This document shows, piece by piece, positions 45,685 to 58,374 of a stretch of DNA of 64,000 nucleotides (position 1 is its first letter; each line of letters opens with the position of its first letter). A program made the translations under genes and the position numbers. This stretch comes from Ridgeia piscesae (Eukaryota > Annelida > Polychaeta > Sabellida > Siboglinidae): assembly GCA_025642075.2 (NCBI GenBank), contig JAODUO010000161.1, positions 62,001 through 126,000 of the forward strand, in the 5' to 3' direction. The notes beneath the pieces are model-generated. The model did no database searches, had not been told where the DNA came from, and worked only from the letters and a program-made list of their open reading frames with translations.

Positions 45685-45890
45685 TAATAATAAAACGCAA
45701 TGTTCTATAAAATTTAACTAGCCGTAGTATAAACATTGAACAATGCAAGATAATAACAGCGATGTTGAATGTGTGTATGCGTGCGTGCGTGCGTGCGTGT
45801 GTGTGTGTGTGTGCGCGCGTGTGTGCGCGCGTGTGTGTGCGCGCGTGTGTGTGTGGTGTGTGTGCGCGCGCACGCACGCGAGTATACCAG
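45561..45890. repeat. (TA)n and (GTGC)n/(GT)n microsatellites
   Basis: A TA tract at about 45637-45680, and GCGT/GT/GC alternating purine-pyrimidine DNA at 45775-45880. Confidence 0.97.
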
Positions 45891-46129
45891 ATATCTGCAA
45901 CATAAATGTGTCATATTACCCAACCAAATTAGATAGAAGCTCTGGATTAGCAGTCATTGCAAAGTGACTCCATGCGTGCGAACTGTTCTTATTATAATAA
46001 TACAAATAAAGGCATGCGTTAATATTACAAACTATTCCAAAATATTATATTCCACAGTCAGCGTGATGTCATAAGACAGTTAACTGCACATGACACATGT
46101 AACAATTGCCTGCAAACCGTGCAAACCGT

Positions 46130-46170
46130 GCAATAGACGTGTCTCGTTGCTGCCGAGGCACGTCTATTGC
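46130..46170. other. Perfect 17-bp hairpin with 7-nt loop
   Basis: The arm gcaatagacgtg pairs exactly with cacgtctattgc, is extended by a T-G wobble and ctcg/cgag, and closes on the loop ttgctgc. A direct repeat 'tgcaaaccgtgcaaaccgtg' precedes it. No function is assigned. Confidence 0.7.
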
Positions 46171-46951
46171 GTCAGCAAGAATGACCTAATAGTGCCATTA
46201 ACATTACCGCGGAAGGACAAAGGAAGGAAATTCGCACGCGCCCGATTTCATTTCGGTCGTGTGAACACAACGTGTGTGATCATGTATTATTGACAACCAG
46301 TGAAACTGTCGCGTGCCGCGCCGAGGTTCGAAGCCACGCGTCCCAATCGATGGAATCACGCACTGCATTTACAAGCAGGTTAATTGCTCGTCTTAAATGC
46401 TGGGAGAATGAACAGTTGCGCAGTGTGATTGTAAAAATATAGGTACTTTCTTCGTAGCACTGACCGTTGTCTACAAATATCATAAGACATTATTAAGTGT
46501 GATCCACAGGCAGTATATCTTGGTCCTACATACAGCATATGATACATATGTCGAATATCGCGTCCGATCTGTCAAGTCTCTGATGTTTGTTGGAAGTCAT
46601 CGTTTGAGCCTAACGATGCTAATTACTACACCCATAAGTAGACTGCGGCAAAAGAGAGGGAAGTACGGAGGGGTGGACGATGAGAATCCTCTATTACATC
46701 TAAAAGATGTCCTGTTGACATGATACAAACGTCATATTTTCCAGTGATATAATTTTAATTTAAAAAATCATAAAAACGTTAAACAGTATCTAAAATGTAA
46801 ATTCGATGACGTGATACGCTTACGTAATTCTGATATGTCATCTACTGATAATTCTAAAATATTATATTTAAGCGAAGCCATGAATTGTTACGCCCTACAC
46901 ATGCACACACACACACATACATACTTACACGCGCGCGGACGCACACACACA

Positions 46952-47019
<68 letters not shown>

Positions 47020-48750
47020 TATATGCGTGTGTATATATGCGTGTGTATATATATACAGTAGACCTACCATTCCGAACTTTAACAATGGCGGGAATACATA
47101 ATTGCACAGGTCCTGTATATCAGTTTACAATCAGGAATATGCATTTATTTATTTACCTTTGCGTTCTAGCTTCGTGCTGTAAACACCTATTCGCGACGTT
47201 GGCAGCAGCCAGTAAGCGGCGCGACTACAGTGTGTTGCTGCGCTCTGTCCTAGTGCCAGGAACAAAGAAAAACAACACATGCTTCCCTTACACAATACCA
47301 AGAACGAGTAGGCCTGCGGGAAGGCACACGCTGATTGGATGCACAAAAAACATTGGCACCATCCCAAAACACCAGATTGGATATCAGTCGTGCTTAAAGA
47401 GAACTCGACGAGGTTCATTACATTTCTCAGCATGGCTAATATCTTGCTTGCTATTGACGAACTAAACCAGCACAGATATGAAGACAAAGTGCACCTGTTT
47501 GGCAAAATACAGATGAGGCATGCAACCCCAAGTGAAACAATGGCATAGCCAGGGGGCCAAGGGGTCACGTCCCCAATCAAGGAACGTTAGGTGGGCCGTA
47601 AACTGAAGAATTACAACAGGTTACCTGATTCATCAAGTGACACGGTACAAATTAATAGAAATGTATCCGCACAGAAATTATTTCGGAAATCCATAACAAT
47701 TCCCCATTCTCATGTACCGCGCAATGCCGTTTAAGAAATGTCTATTAATGAAGTTATTCGGAACAATTCGGACAGTTACGTTGATTAGACAGGAGCGCGA
47801 GTGAAACCAAATGCAGTTCGTTGGAAAAGGCGGCGACCACCGCCAAAGACGTCAAAGTTTTAAACGTTATTACAAATAGACCTTAGCTCTGTGCTCGTCA
47901 AATCATGGTCACATATCTTCTAAATGGTATGTTTTTATGCCCGGTTAATTTTTTCAACCGCTCATTAACCCAATAATATTCACTAAAATGAAATAACTTT
48001 GTATTCAGAAACGATTGCGACCTGGCCTGTGAATCGCATTGTATAACATTTGGACATTCCGTCATTCATCGTTACGTATCATATTTTCGTGTATATCGGC
48101 GACATATTTCAGGCAATTTTCACTGGCAATTCTGGAAATTCGGCCTTGAAAAGTCAAGTGTCCCTAGATCAAGGGTAGACTTTTTAATACTGGATGCCCT
48201 TGTCAAGCGACCTTCAGCTGGCACACACCTACCCTAAGTCCCGCGGGCAAGCTACCTATGCCAATCGAAATCTAGGTGTTGTTTTTTACAATGATTTTTA
48301 AAAGCTTTTACCAGTAGGTATGTGTTAAACAACGTAAGGTATACCTACCACTGTGTATGGTGTAGTGATACAATATTGCCAAACATGATGAAGTGACGTA
48401 AACAAATTGCAACATACTGCCAGCCACAGCAAGACTTCTAAGGCACCTTTATGAAAAAAGACCTTATTCCGTCTATGGCTATGCCGCCCTCCACAAACAT
48501 TGGAGTGTTGATTCCCCAAACCTCCCATGTTCCGACGCCTGTGTTTATGCTTTGCAATTTCCTTGCTATGTTTGGGACTGCTATGTATAATTTCGGCAAA
48601 GCACCCTGTTGTCGACCCCCAGAAACGTTGCTCACATTTAACAATAGTACTTTATTACGGATGACGTGGCGTTCTCGGGTCTTCCGAGGCAGTAACCGTT
48701 ACCAAAACCGCGGGAGTTATTCGACGCGCTGATTGGCTTATGTCGTAACC
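46171..48750. other. Intergenic stretch with (CA)/(GCAC) microsatellite, no supported gene
   Basis: A microsatellite of CA and CGCA units lies at 46900-47018. Frames at about 47037-47580 and 48451-48732 are moderately long on both strands but show no domain, start context or splice pattern I recognise. Confidence 0.45.
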
Positions 48751-49648
48751 ATGCGGTTAGAAATGTCACAACAACCGAAGAAACAGAGGTTAAGATGTGT
48801 TGAGAACGACTTCGAAGCGAAGATCCGGTGGGGCCACGAGCGAGACCAACTGACAAAGGGACACGTGAAGGCACTGCAGGAGTGTGGAGTGCAGCCGTTG
48901 ACGCAGTACTCCACGGTCGGCGCAACCACACTCCAAGGTAAGATTTTGATAAGAAGAAGATATGTTGGTAGTCTGTAGAAGTCCCTTATCTGATTCAGTC
49001 TTTTCACCCAGTCTTGGTAGTTATTCATTCATTTATTGCCTATCATATCGTTAACCAATTACTGGTATAGTGACCGCATTAAATAGTTAACTAATTACTG
49101 ATTATCTTTGCATTTCAGGTGCCTCACGTGTCCGTCCTATTCGCCAGTGGAATCGCTGTGCTTCGACGCGTTGCTATTCAGGTTCGGTGTTTGTACTTAT
49201 TTTATATGGGGTGGGCATGAGTACGATTGCAGTGGGCGTGACGATAAAGGTAACTCATGTTGTTAAAAATATAAACTAATAATTGTTTTACATTTCGGCT
49301 ACAGATGCTTGCTCGGTTCAGAGTTTAGTTCTGGTTCTACGGACTAGGGCAAACCTATCGTCGTCGAAACACCGACCTGCGATCTCCGTTCGTCCCTCGT
49401 CGGCACCGACGGCAATGACGCGTCATGGGACCGACGAACGTTGCGCGAGGCGTCCGTCGTCTCCAGCGACACTGCACGTGCACCGAACCTGGACCTTCGT
49501 CAAAGTCGACCGAGAAGCGTTCGCTCCGACCGGACAAAAAACTAAGCTTCCGCAGGATATGCGCGGAGCTCCGACAAGGAGACGCCAAATGATCGAGAAA
49601 TCTGTCGCTGTTGCCATTGCCAGACTGCATGCGCCGATCGGCCAATAG
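48751..49648 (+). CDS. Candidate three-exon gene of unknown function
   Basis: Exons 48751-48937, 49119-49181 and 49305-49648 join in phase to 198 codons with stop. Exon 1 starts at ATG 48751 (MRLEMSQQPKKQRLRCVEN) and ends at a good donor (aag|gtaaga). The acceptor of exon 2 is good (catttcag); its donor (cag|gttcgg) is weak. Exon 3 follows 'ggctacag'. The product would be basic and Arg/Ser/Pro-rich, with no signal peptide, membrane helix or known domain. Phase agreement supports a gene, but the GC-rich third exon also has long antisense frames, so this could be chance. I do not recognise it. Confidence 0.35.
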
Positions 49649-50080
49649 TCGAAACACTTCAGACATTTCTAACGATCGGCGACGATGACGACGGAAAATC
49701 CGCTGAGTGTTGCCATGGTGACAGTTACTTTCGCTGACATAGCCATGAAGAATACTGTCAAGTAGACTCTGGTCGCTTCGTCTGTTTTGCGAAGTTAATA
49801 AAAAGTGTCTGCTCCAATAATTATTCAAAGTTGTCGATGTTATTTTGTGTTTAGATGTGTTCTGTCACATTAATACAGATTTGTAATTATGTAAGACATA
49901 GACCCCGTCTATGCTTATGATTTCATACGCACGCACGCACGCACGTACGCACGCACCCCCACACGCACACCCTATATAGTAGTTTGGTAATTGTCTAAGT
50001 AATTAGATTTCCAGACAGACAGATTGTGGCATCGAAGAATAGACGCTTCTCTTCAGCATCCAACAACCACCGCCCCTGAT
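49649..50080. other. Intergenic stretch with short (GCAC)n
   Basis: It contains a likely polyadenylation signal (AATAAA near 49797) for the candidate gene and a GCAC/CCAC repeat at 49929-49970. I see nothing else. Confidence 0.45.
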
Positions 50081-53000
50081 AGTGGAGTCGCTTAGGTGTA
50101 TGATCGGGACACGCTGGGCCAAAGAACTAAATTTGGCACCGTTGTACCTTAGGACCATATAATACTTTTTAGAGGAGCTGCCCGATTTTAGAGGCCAAGG
50201 TCAAGGTAAGAGATCAGTAATTATATAATCATATTGTCCAATATCTCGGTATTTTAATGATATTTTAAAATGTTTTCAAGAGCTCATTTATTTACGGACC
50301 CACATCTTTCAATCGGATGATTATATAATTTGCATACATAAAAATGGCCGACAAAAAGCAAATATATAAATATCGTTATTCTTTATCAGAGCCATTTTCA
50401 CAAAGTATCCATAACAAATATTGTGCATACAGATACCTTATAAACATATACAACGTTTGAGATGGGGCTGCCGGATATAAAAGTTAAGGTCAAGGTCAGA
50501 TGAAGGTTAAAATACAAAATATTTCATAATTCCAATTTTATCATCTACAAACACAATAACAATGTTTGTATTTCGGAAAGTTACAGGAGACGTTTATGGC
50601 TGCAAAACTCTACTTTATATTTTGTACTTTATACAATTAGCATACATTCAAAATGGCTGCCAATATGCTAAAAACTGATTATTGTAATTTCAATGTGCAC
50701 GCATAGCTGCACGCGTATACTATAACAGATAACATACGTAGTGCACATCTACATTCATAGAGGCAGTCACATTTACTCAGTTAATTAACAAATTCACTCA
50801 TATCTCCATTGCTAACCAATTCCTCACATTCCGCTATAATCAGCTTGTGAGACAGAGTGCTGTGCATGTGAGCCCGGCGGTCCTGTATCTGCATTTCTTC
50901 GCGCAATCGGGCTTAGCCTTGCAACCACACTTGATCAGTTCTCTAAAACCTACAGCAGCTGCTGGTAGAGTTGTACAGACTGAACGCCATCCGGTGTCTT
51001 CTCATGTCCATCCAAAGACTTCAGGGTTGGCTGCAGCTGTGATAGGCTTCAGGCTATTTATCCACATACTGGCTTCTTGCCGAAGATCGTTCACCTTGTC
51101 ATAAGATGTCGTGCTGTCGTACATAATACACGTGAATCGCTCAATCAGTCTAAATGCTGCAGATGTAAATTCCGAAGGAACAAAATAACCCATCCTGAGA
51201 CGCGCTGGTGAATCCAGCAGTGGCTGTCGTTTTGCCTTTACCGCTGAACTGAGATGTTGTATCAGAACCTGAGAAGGGGTGAACAAGGGCAAAGCACGAG
51301 CTTTTTCCTCCGCAAGTTCTTGGCAGATTGAGTCGATGCGGTAGTAGCGGAAGTGCTTCCCTGTGCCAAAGCCGACCCATAACTGCATTCCTGGATGGTG
51401 CTGGGCAAGATCGTGAAAGATTCCAACCAACATGACAACCACATCTGTGTCTGCGGTTCTGACGAGAACAGTAGTTGCCCGTCATTCAGCGCATCATCTA
51501 CGTGTAGACATATTCTGCTGTCTGTCTCTTGGTGGTCATTCGCCGACATCGATGTGTCAGCACAATTCAACTTTACGTGTGACCCACTGTTTGTGTACAC
51601 ATGTTTACTTGGTGGGTAGTCATGTTTGACTACATCTTCCGTCGGAAGATTGAAAAGTTCTTCCTTGTTTGTGGTATCTTGTAAGAAACCCGCATAGTAC
51701 ATTGGCAACACTTTTCTGCGTGTGCCTTTCCCTCGGTTTTTCTCGGGTTGTGGTTTTCAAGCTGTCAGGTCGGTACGTGTCCCAGACGATGTCAAACCTA
51801 GAACAGCCTTGTAGTGTCACTGTATTCACCGAACGTTTCTGTGTTGTCGAGTTCATTGCAATGCAGCAGCTCATGTTTCGTGCTCGTCAGTCGAAGTTTG
51901 GTTTTCATGTGCAAAAAAATCATCCAGTCTGGTGTTAACGAACTTATGCAGCAATGAACAACTGGCTGAAGAGATTGCAGTTTCTCTTCATTTCTTGAAA
52001 CTGTTGTTTTGCCTTCGATTTTGTCGTAGTGAAGTGACGACGCTTGACTTAAGGACAGTTGTTTTTTCTTGATGGCCTTGTGGATAGAGATAGCACAACG
52101 TTGACATATTTTGAATACTGCTCTTTCCTAGAGCCTACACATGTTTATTTAAACATAAAAGTATGTTTCTCATGGGCTTAATGCAAGCTTGAAAAGACAA
52201 ATTCCTGATAAACACTGAACACACTTAGGCGAAGAAATGCAGATGCAAGACGGCCTGGCTCACATGCACAGCACTGTCTCTGCCGCGGACTTTGTGAGAG
52301 TTAGGAACAAGCTCATCGTAGCGGCATTTGAGAAATTGGTTAGCAATGGAGGTGTGAGTTAATTAACTGAGTAAATGTGACTGCCTCTATGAATGTAGAT
52401 GTGCTCTACGTATCGGTCGGTACCAAATATTATAGTACATGCGTGCAGCTACGCGTGCACATTGAAATTCTAATAATCAGTTTTTAGCATATTGGCAGCC
52501 ATTTTGAATTTATGCAAATTGTATAAAGTACAGAATATAAGATAGAGTTTTGCAGCCATAAACGTCTCCTGTAACATTCCGAAACACAAACATTGTTATA
52601 GTGTTAGTAGATGATAAAATTTGAATTATGAAATATTTGTTCTTTTGACCTTCGTCTGACCTTGACCGTTCCATTTAAATCCGGGCAACCCCATCTCAGA
52701 AGTTGTATATATCCATAAGGTATGTGTGCAAAATATTAGTTTTGGAACCTTTGTGAAAATGGCTCTGATAAAGAATTACGATATTTATATATTTGCTAAT
52801 TTGTCGGCCATGTTTTATTTATGCAAACTAGATAATCATCTCATGGAAAGATGTGGGTCCTAAATAAATGAGCTTTCGAAAACATTTAAAAATATTATTA
52901 AATCTCGAGATATTGGACAATATTATGTTTATATAATTACTGATCTTTGAGCTTAACCTGACCTTGACCTTTAAACTCGGGCAGCCCCCAGTAAAAAGTG

Positions 53001-53097
53001 TTATATGGTCCTAAGGTAACAACTATGCCAAATTTGGTTCTTTGGCCCAGCGTGTCACGATTCCATTAAAATTGGACTTATGCGACTCCACTATGAT
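50081..53097. mobile_element. ~3-kb element with ~0.85-kb inverted repeats and a decayed ORF
   Basis: Arms at 50081-50903 and 52229-53097 are diverged reverse complements along their whole length. Matching marks include gatagtggagtcgc, acgctgggccaaagaac, taggaccatata, 'acaggagacgtttatggctg' and 'tgactgcctctatgaatgta'. Each arm has two related subrepeats of about 330 bp, marked by 'gctgcc(c/g)ga' and 'aaggtcaaggt'. The 1.3-kb centre carries a decayed minus-strand ORF. The inner end of each arm repeats the ORF's Cys-rich tail, so the arms include coding sequence and are not simple terminal repeats. I could not define target duplications. Confidence 0.8.
50847..52110 (-). pseudogene. Decayed ORF of an invertebrate repeat-associated FEN1/PIN-like family
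   Basis: On the minus strand, in order but across frames: HMKTKLRL and HELLHCNE; RFDIVWDTYRPDSLK with KGTRRKVLP; EELFNLPTEDV; NDHQETDSRICLHVDDAL; VVVMLVGIFHDLAQHHP; LWVGFGTGKHFRYYRIDSIC; SGSDTTSQFSGKGK; FRLIERFTCIMYD; NPEVFGWT; and a Cys-rich tail ELIKCGCKAKPDC and CRYRTAGLTCTALC. I recognise this order from large repeated families in cnidarian, mollusc and other marine invertebrate genomes. The 'E-x-D-x-R' and 'GSDTTS' blocks suggest a FEN1/PIN-like nuclease fold; that is inference. At least three frameshifts and an in-frame stop after GWT make it nonfunctional. Confidence 0.7.
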
Positions 53098-53349
53098 GAC
53101 TGTTGGGTCGAATGTACACTAATCATTAGGCAGCCCCGTGGCGATGGTTGATCCAGGAGCTATATGATCCTGGGGGCACGTGACGCCAGATCACTTGAAT
53201 GATGCCAGATACTTTAGCGCCTGTCGTGATGCAACATACGATTTCAAAGGGCTCCCGGTTGGCTTAAGGTGCTCTCAGACTATTCTTATATGTCTCCTGG
53301 CGGGTCTCAAGAATAAGTACATTTCGGAGATCTGACCTTACACGATGTA

Positions 53350-53505
53350 CCTTAAACGTTACGGCACGGAAACTTGGCAATGACCAAGTTAGCAGCCGCA
53401 GAAATAAAGATGGAAAGAAGTGTGGTCAACATCACATCATGGAGAGAAGTCAAAGGTCATAGACGTGATTGAACAAGTTAGAAAACGGAAGTGGACCTGG
53501 ACACT
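53350..53505 (+). mobile_element. Non-LTR retrotransposon (LINE) ORF2 remnant
   Basis: Short peptides in shifting frames match the region after the reverse transcriptase of LINE ORF2 proteins: YGTETW, then LAAAEIKMERSVVNI, then KVIDVIEQVRKRKWTW. The order is right, but stops and frameshifts separate the pieces. It lies just outside the 3-kb inverted-repeat element. Confidence 0.65.
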
Positions 53506-53790
53506 TCCGATGTAGTGGGCCGAGAATCGGAGTGCATGCTTTTGGAGATGTAGATATTTTGTGCGTATTTCAAGATAATATTGCAGGTGTTGGGTCCGCT
53601 GTACTACCCTCTCTGGATCCGCGCGTGCATAGAACATTTGGGGGGGAGAGAAGGGTGCATAAGCACATCGCAAAGTTCCGATCTGAACGGAAGTAATAAT
53701 TTATTCGATCCATTATGCGGTGACTGAAATCAACCTGGGACGGAATTGTTTTCGACCGTGAGAAACTTTAACACTACTCTCACTGAACTG
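53506..53790. other. Short intergenic stretch
   Basis: Nothing recognised. It may include the remaining LINE 3' end. Confidence 0.4.
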
Positions 53791-56215
53791 GAAACATACA
53801 ACGCTATCCCCATCGACAGGGAAAACTTCCAACACCACCCGACTGACAGGGAAAATCAACTTTCAACATTACCTCTTCGATAGGGAAACTTCCAAGGCTC
53901 CAATAGGGGCCTACTACCCGATTGACTGGGCAACGTCCAACACTATGCCCCTCGACCGAGAAAATCTTCAACAGTATCTCTTCGACCGGGGATACCTCTA
54001 ATACAAACCCCTCGACCGCGGATGCGTCAAACATGATTAATAAGACCTTCGAAGAAACCTCCAACACTACCCATCGACCGGAGTAACCTTCGCCATTACG
54101 CCATCGGCGAGACACCGTCCATCGCTACGACACCGACTGAAAAAACCTTCAACGCTTCCCCTTCGATCGGAGAAACCTCCAGCACTACCACTCGACCTGA
54201 GAAAACCTTAAAACATTTACCCCTCGACCGGAAAAATCTCCTATTTAATACCCTCAACCAGAGAAATCTCCAATACTGCACCTTCAACCAAGAAACCCGA
54301 TAATACATGTGTATCCACAAACATATGCTCTCGACCGGAGAAAACTCCAACGCTACCCCTCGACCTGAGAAACCAATTCGCCCTTATGCCATCATCCAAA
54401 AAAAAACCCATCGCTACCACACCGACTAAAAAACCTCCAACGCTTCTCCCTCGATCGGAGAAACCTCCAACACTGCCCCTGGACAGGATAAACCTCCAGC
54501 ACTCCCCATCAACCAAACGGAGAAACATCTAACATTACCGACCGGGGTAGTGTTAGACGTGGAAACCTCGACCGGGGAATCCTCCAACACTACCCATCGA
54601 CCGGGGGATCGTCCAATACTACCCATCGACCAGGGATACCTCTAACACTACCCATCGACCAGGGATACCTCTAACACTACCCATCGACCAGGGAATCCTC
54701 CAACACTACCCATCGACCAGGGAATCCTCCAACACTACCCATCGACCAGGGAATCCTCCAACACTACCCATCGACCAGGGAATCCTCCAACACTACCCAT
54801 CGACCAGGGAATCCTCCAACACTACCCATCGACCGGGGTAACCTCCAACACTACCCATCCACCGGGGAATCCTCCAACACTACCCATCGACCAGGGAATC
54901 CTCCAACACTACCCATCGACCGGGGTAACCTCCAACACTACCCATCGACCGGGGAATCCTCCAACACTACCCATTGACCAGGGAATCCTCCAACACTACC
55001 CATCGACCGGGGAAACCTCCAACACTACCCATCGACCGGGGAATCCTCCAACACTACCCATCGACCGGGAATCCTCCAATATACCCATCGACCGGGAAAC
55101 CTCCAACACTACCCATCGACCGGGGAAACCTCCAACACTACCCATCGACCGGGGAAACCTCCAACACTACCCATCGACCGGGGATACCTCCAACACTACC
55201 CATCGACCGGGGATACCTCCAACACTACCCATCGACCGGGGAAACCTCCAACACTACCCATCGACCGGGGAAACCTCCAACACTACCCATCGACCGGGGA
55301 AACCTCCAACACTACCCATCGACCGGGGAAACCTCCAACACTACCCATCGACCGGGGAAACCTCCAACACTACCCATCGACCGGGGAAACCTCCAACACT
55401 ACCCATCGACCGGGGAAACCTCCAACACTACCCATCGACCGGGGAAACCTCCAACACTACCCATCGACCGGGGAAACCTCCAACACTACCCATCGACCGG
55501 GGAAACCTCCAACACTACCCATCGACCGGGGAAACCTCCAACACTACCCATCGACCGGGGAAACCTCCAACACTACCCATCGACCGGGGAAACCTCCAAC
55601 ACTACCCATCGACCGGGGAAACCTCCAACACTACCCATCGACCGGGGAATACCTCCAACCTCACTACCCATCGACCGGGGAAACCTCCAACACTACCCAT
55701 CGACGGGGACTCCAACACCATCGACCGGGGAAACCTCCAACACTACCCATCGACCGGGGAATCAAACCATTCAATACTACCCATCGACTGGGGAAACCTC
55801 CAACACTACCCATCGACCGGGGAAACTCCAACACTACCCATCGACCGGGGAAACCTCCAATACTACCCATCGACCGGGGAAACCTTCAACACTACCCATC
55901 GACTGGGGTAACCTCCAACACTACCCATCGACCGGGGAAACTCCAACACTACCCATCGACCGGGGAAACCTCCAAACTACCCATCGACCGGGGAAACCTT
56001 CAACACTACCCATCACGGGGAACCTAAACCCATCGACCGGGGAAACTTCCAACACTACCCATCGACCGGGGAAACCTCCAACACTACCCATCCACCGGGG
56101 AAACCTCCAACACTACCCATCGACCGGAGAATCTTCCAACACTACCCATCGACCAGGGAAACCTCCAACACTACCCATCGACCGGAGAAACCTCCAACAC
56201 TACCCATCGAAAGCA
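53791..56215. repeat. 29-bp satellite (acctccaacactacccatcg + accggggaa)
   Basis: About 80 copies. Units at 53.8-54.55 kb are strongly diverged, those from 54.55 to 55.0 kb are intermediate, and those at about 55.08-55.64 kb are nearly identical. After that they diverge again with deletions. No frame of the unit has a stop, so the plus strand stays open for over 400 codons. Confidence 0.96.
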
Positions 56216-58067
56216 GGGTTCCAAACAGAACTGTCACAAAATATCACCTAATTACTGACCAAACATGCTAATATTATTACAACGATGCTTAATTTCTAGC
56301 ATATATAATCATAATTTACATATCATAAACTGTCGTAAATAACTAGTGAACGTAATGGATTAATACGACTCTTAAGGTTAGAGCCTATCGTTATAACCAT
56401 TATTTTAGAGTCGATGCCGTATGAACTGAATTGTAATAGCGTACAATTTAGCAGAACACGTTCGGGTAACCACAAAAACAGGTCAACCAAGAAGCGGCAT
56501 AATTCATCATAGCGGTTTCCATGTAAACATTCGTTACACGTTTCTACCGACTTACGTTTGTGAATTCGTTGTCAGTCTCCTTCGACACTGTCCAAATATA
56601 CCTGCGTTGTCATCGAGACGTAGTATGTTTGTCACATATCCGACGCGACAGAGGTGGGTGACAAAGACAGTGCCTGCATGATTAGGCTGGCAGGTTCTCT
56701 AGCAGATGCTACTTATACACGCAGCTTCCTCCGCGCAGCGACAACTCGATCAGATCTAGGTAAATACGACACCCCTACTTTCTACTGGGACTACAGTACT
56801 TTCCACACACTCATCTGAACAAAATGCGTAACTTCCGGCCATCAAGTGCCTACTTAAATGTAATCAATTTTATTACTGAATACTTACTCCTGAAAATGTA
56901 CCTACTCCACCATAGACCATACCATGTACACTTTAATAGAACGCGCAAATATCGCTGTAATGTTAACGGATAAATGCATGTAGGAATCAAAGCGTCCATT
57001 ACATTGATTTATGAAAAGGGGTGTAGTTTCTATTTGGCGCGAGGAGAGCAGACGACAGGTGAGCGAGACAGGTGCCAGCGCCAGCACACACACGCCAACA
57101 GTGTATTCTTTTTCCAATATGAATCAAATGTGGCTTATCTGACACAGCCGTTGCCATGGCTGTCATTCCTCTTCTATTACGTCTACATTTTTGCAAATCA
57201 AAAGCAAATAGACGATGTCAATATAATGTTATACATTCCGACTTCTGCCACATAAGATGGACGGTGGTGTTACGTACGACTGGTCTATCTACAGGTTATT
57301 TATGTGTCGAAATGTTATCAGATTTAGACGTCACCTAAGGATCAATCAGATGCACCCGAGCGTGTTTCTATTTGACAACTTATCAGGAAGATAGGCCGGG
57401 GTCTATTATCTTACCGGGAGTTCACAGTTTATCATCAACAACACTGTGTTTTTAGATACGATCGAGAATCCGACAATGTTTTTAGTTGAAACGTTCCATG
57501 CCTCATGGATTCCGGCGTGGTCGCATTTGTGTAACCGGAAACAACGTTATGAATGATGATTTTCATAAGAACGGAAGTATCACAATTCATAATATGAAAT
57601 GATTAGTTTATCTGGTCGTTCGACGAAGCCGGAAACTTTGTAGACAATTCGTGGTTATTCGGATAACAGACTGGATAACTATTACCTATTGAGCGCGTCC
57701 ATACTTATGCACAACATAAAACTATAATAATTACTGTAAAATCTAAAATGATAATTGTCAATGTGTTTCTATTCTATATCTGGCAAAGTTTTGGCTTGAA
57801 ATCCGGTCCAGCACGTCACTCGTGTCGCGGTGTGTCATCGCTATGTCATGGATCTTGACGATAGAAGACATAGGGGAGGGAGCTGTTGGGTGAAGATATT
57901 TCGCCGGGGCATCGTCGGTACAGTACATTACGTCTCAGCTTGTCTCCTTGGGAGTCGCGGTGCCTGGGTGGTTGGTTGGTTGGATCATAGCAGAGGGATG
58001 CTGTTAGAGATTAGAAGCATGTAACATACATACATGTGTGTGTTTCTGCGTGCGAATGTAAGGTCTA

Positions 58068-58070
<3 letters not shown>
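56216..58070. other. Intergenic stretch, no gene supported
   Basis: Short frames on both strands at 56.9-57.3 kb have no recognisable domain. I see no RNA gene or clear mobile element. Confidence 0.4.
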
Positions 58071-58130
<60 letters not shown>

Positions 58131-58345
58131 TGTATATATATATATATAATGTGTTTATATGTATAATGTATGTGCATGTATACATACATATATGTATACA
58201 TACATACATAATATATACATACATACAAACACGCATATATATATGTTGTAAAAAAATTTTTTTTATATATATATATATATATATACATACATATAATAAT
58301 GCATAATAATATAACTTTATTACTATGTATATTATATATAACTTA
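58071..58345. repeat. (TA)n microsatellites with 'tacatacat' blocks
   Basis: TA tracts at 58072-58148 and 58263-58284, with repeated 'catacatacata' between them. Confidence 0.97.
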
Positions 58346-58374
58346 TAACTGGATCACGTGTACAGCTCATATAT

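Noticed and set aside
46300..46345. Possible tRNA B box ('ggttcgaagcc')
   Set aside because: No A box or cloverleaf can be drawn around it.
47149..47580. Overlapping frames of 140-143 codons on both strands
   Set aside because: No recognisable domain, inconsistent splice context, and both strands open equally.
54545..55640. CRISPR-like look of regular short repeats
   Set aside because: Units are contiguous with no unique spacers, and the locus is in an animal genome.
54974..56251. 425-codon plus-strand frame (SNTTHRPGKPPTLPIDRG-type repeats)
   Set aside because: It is entirely the 29-bp satellite, stays open only because no frame of the unit has a stop, and has no start context or conserved domain.
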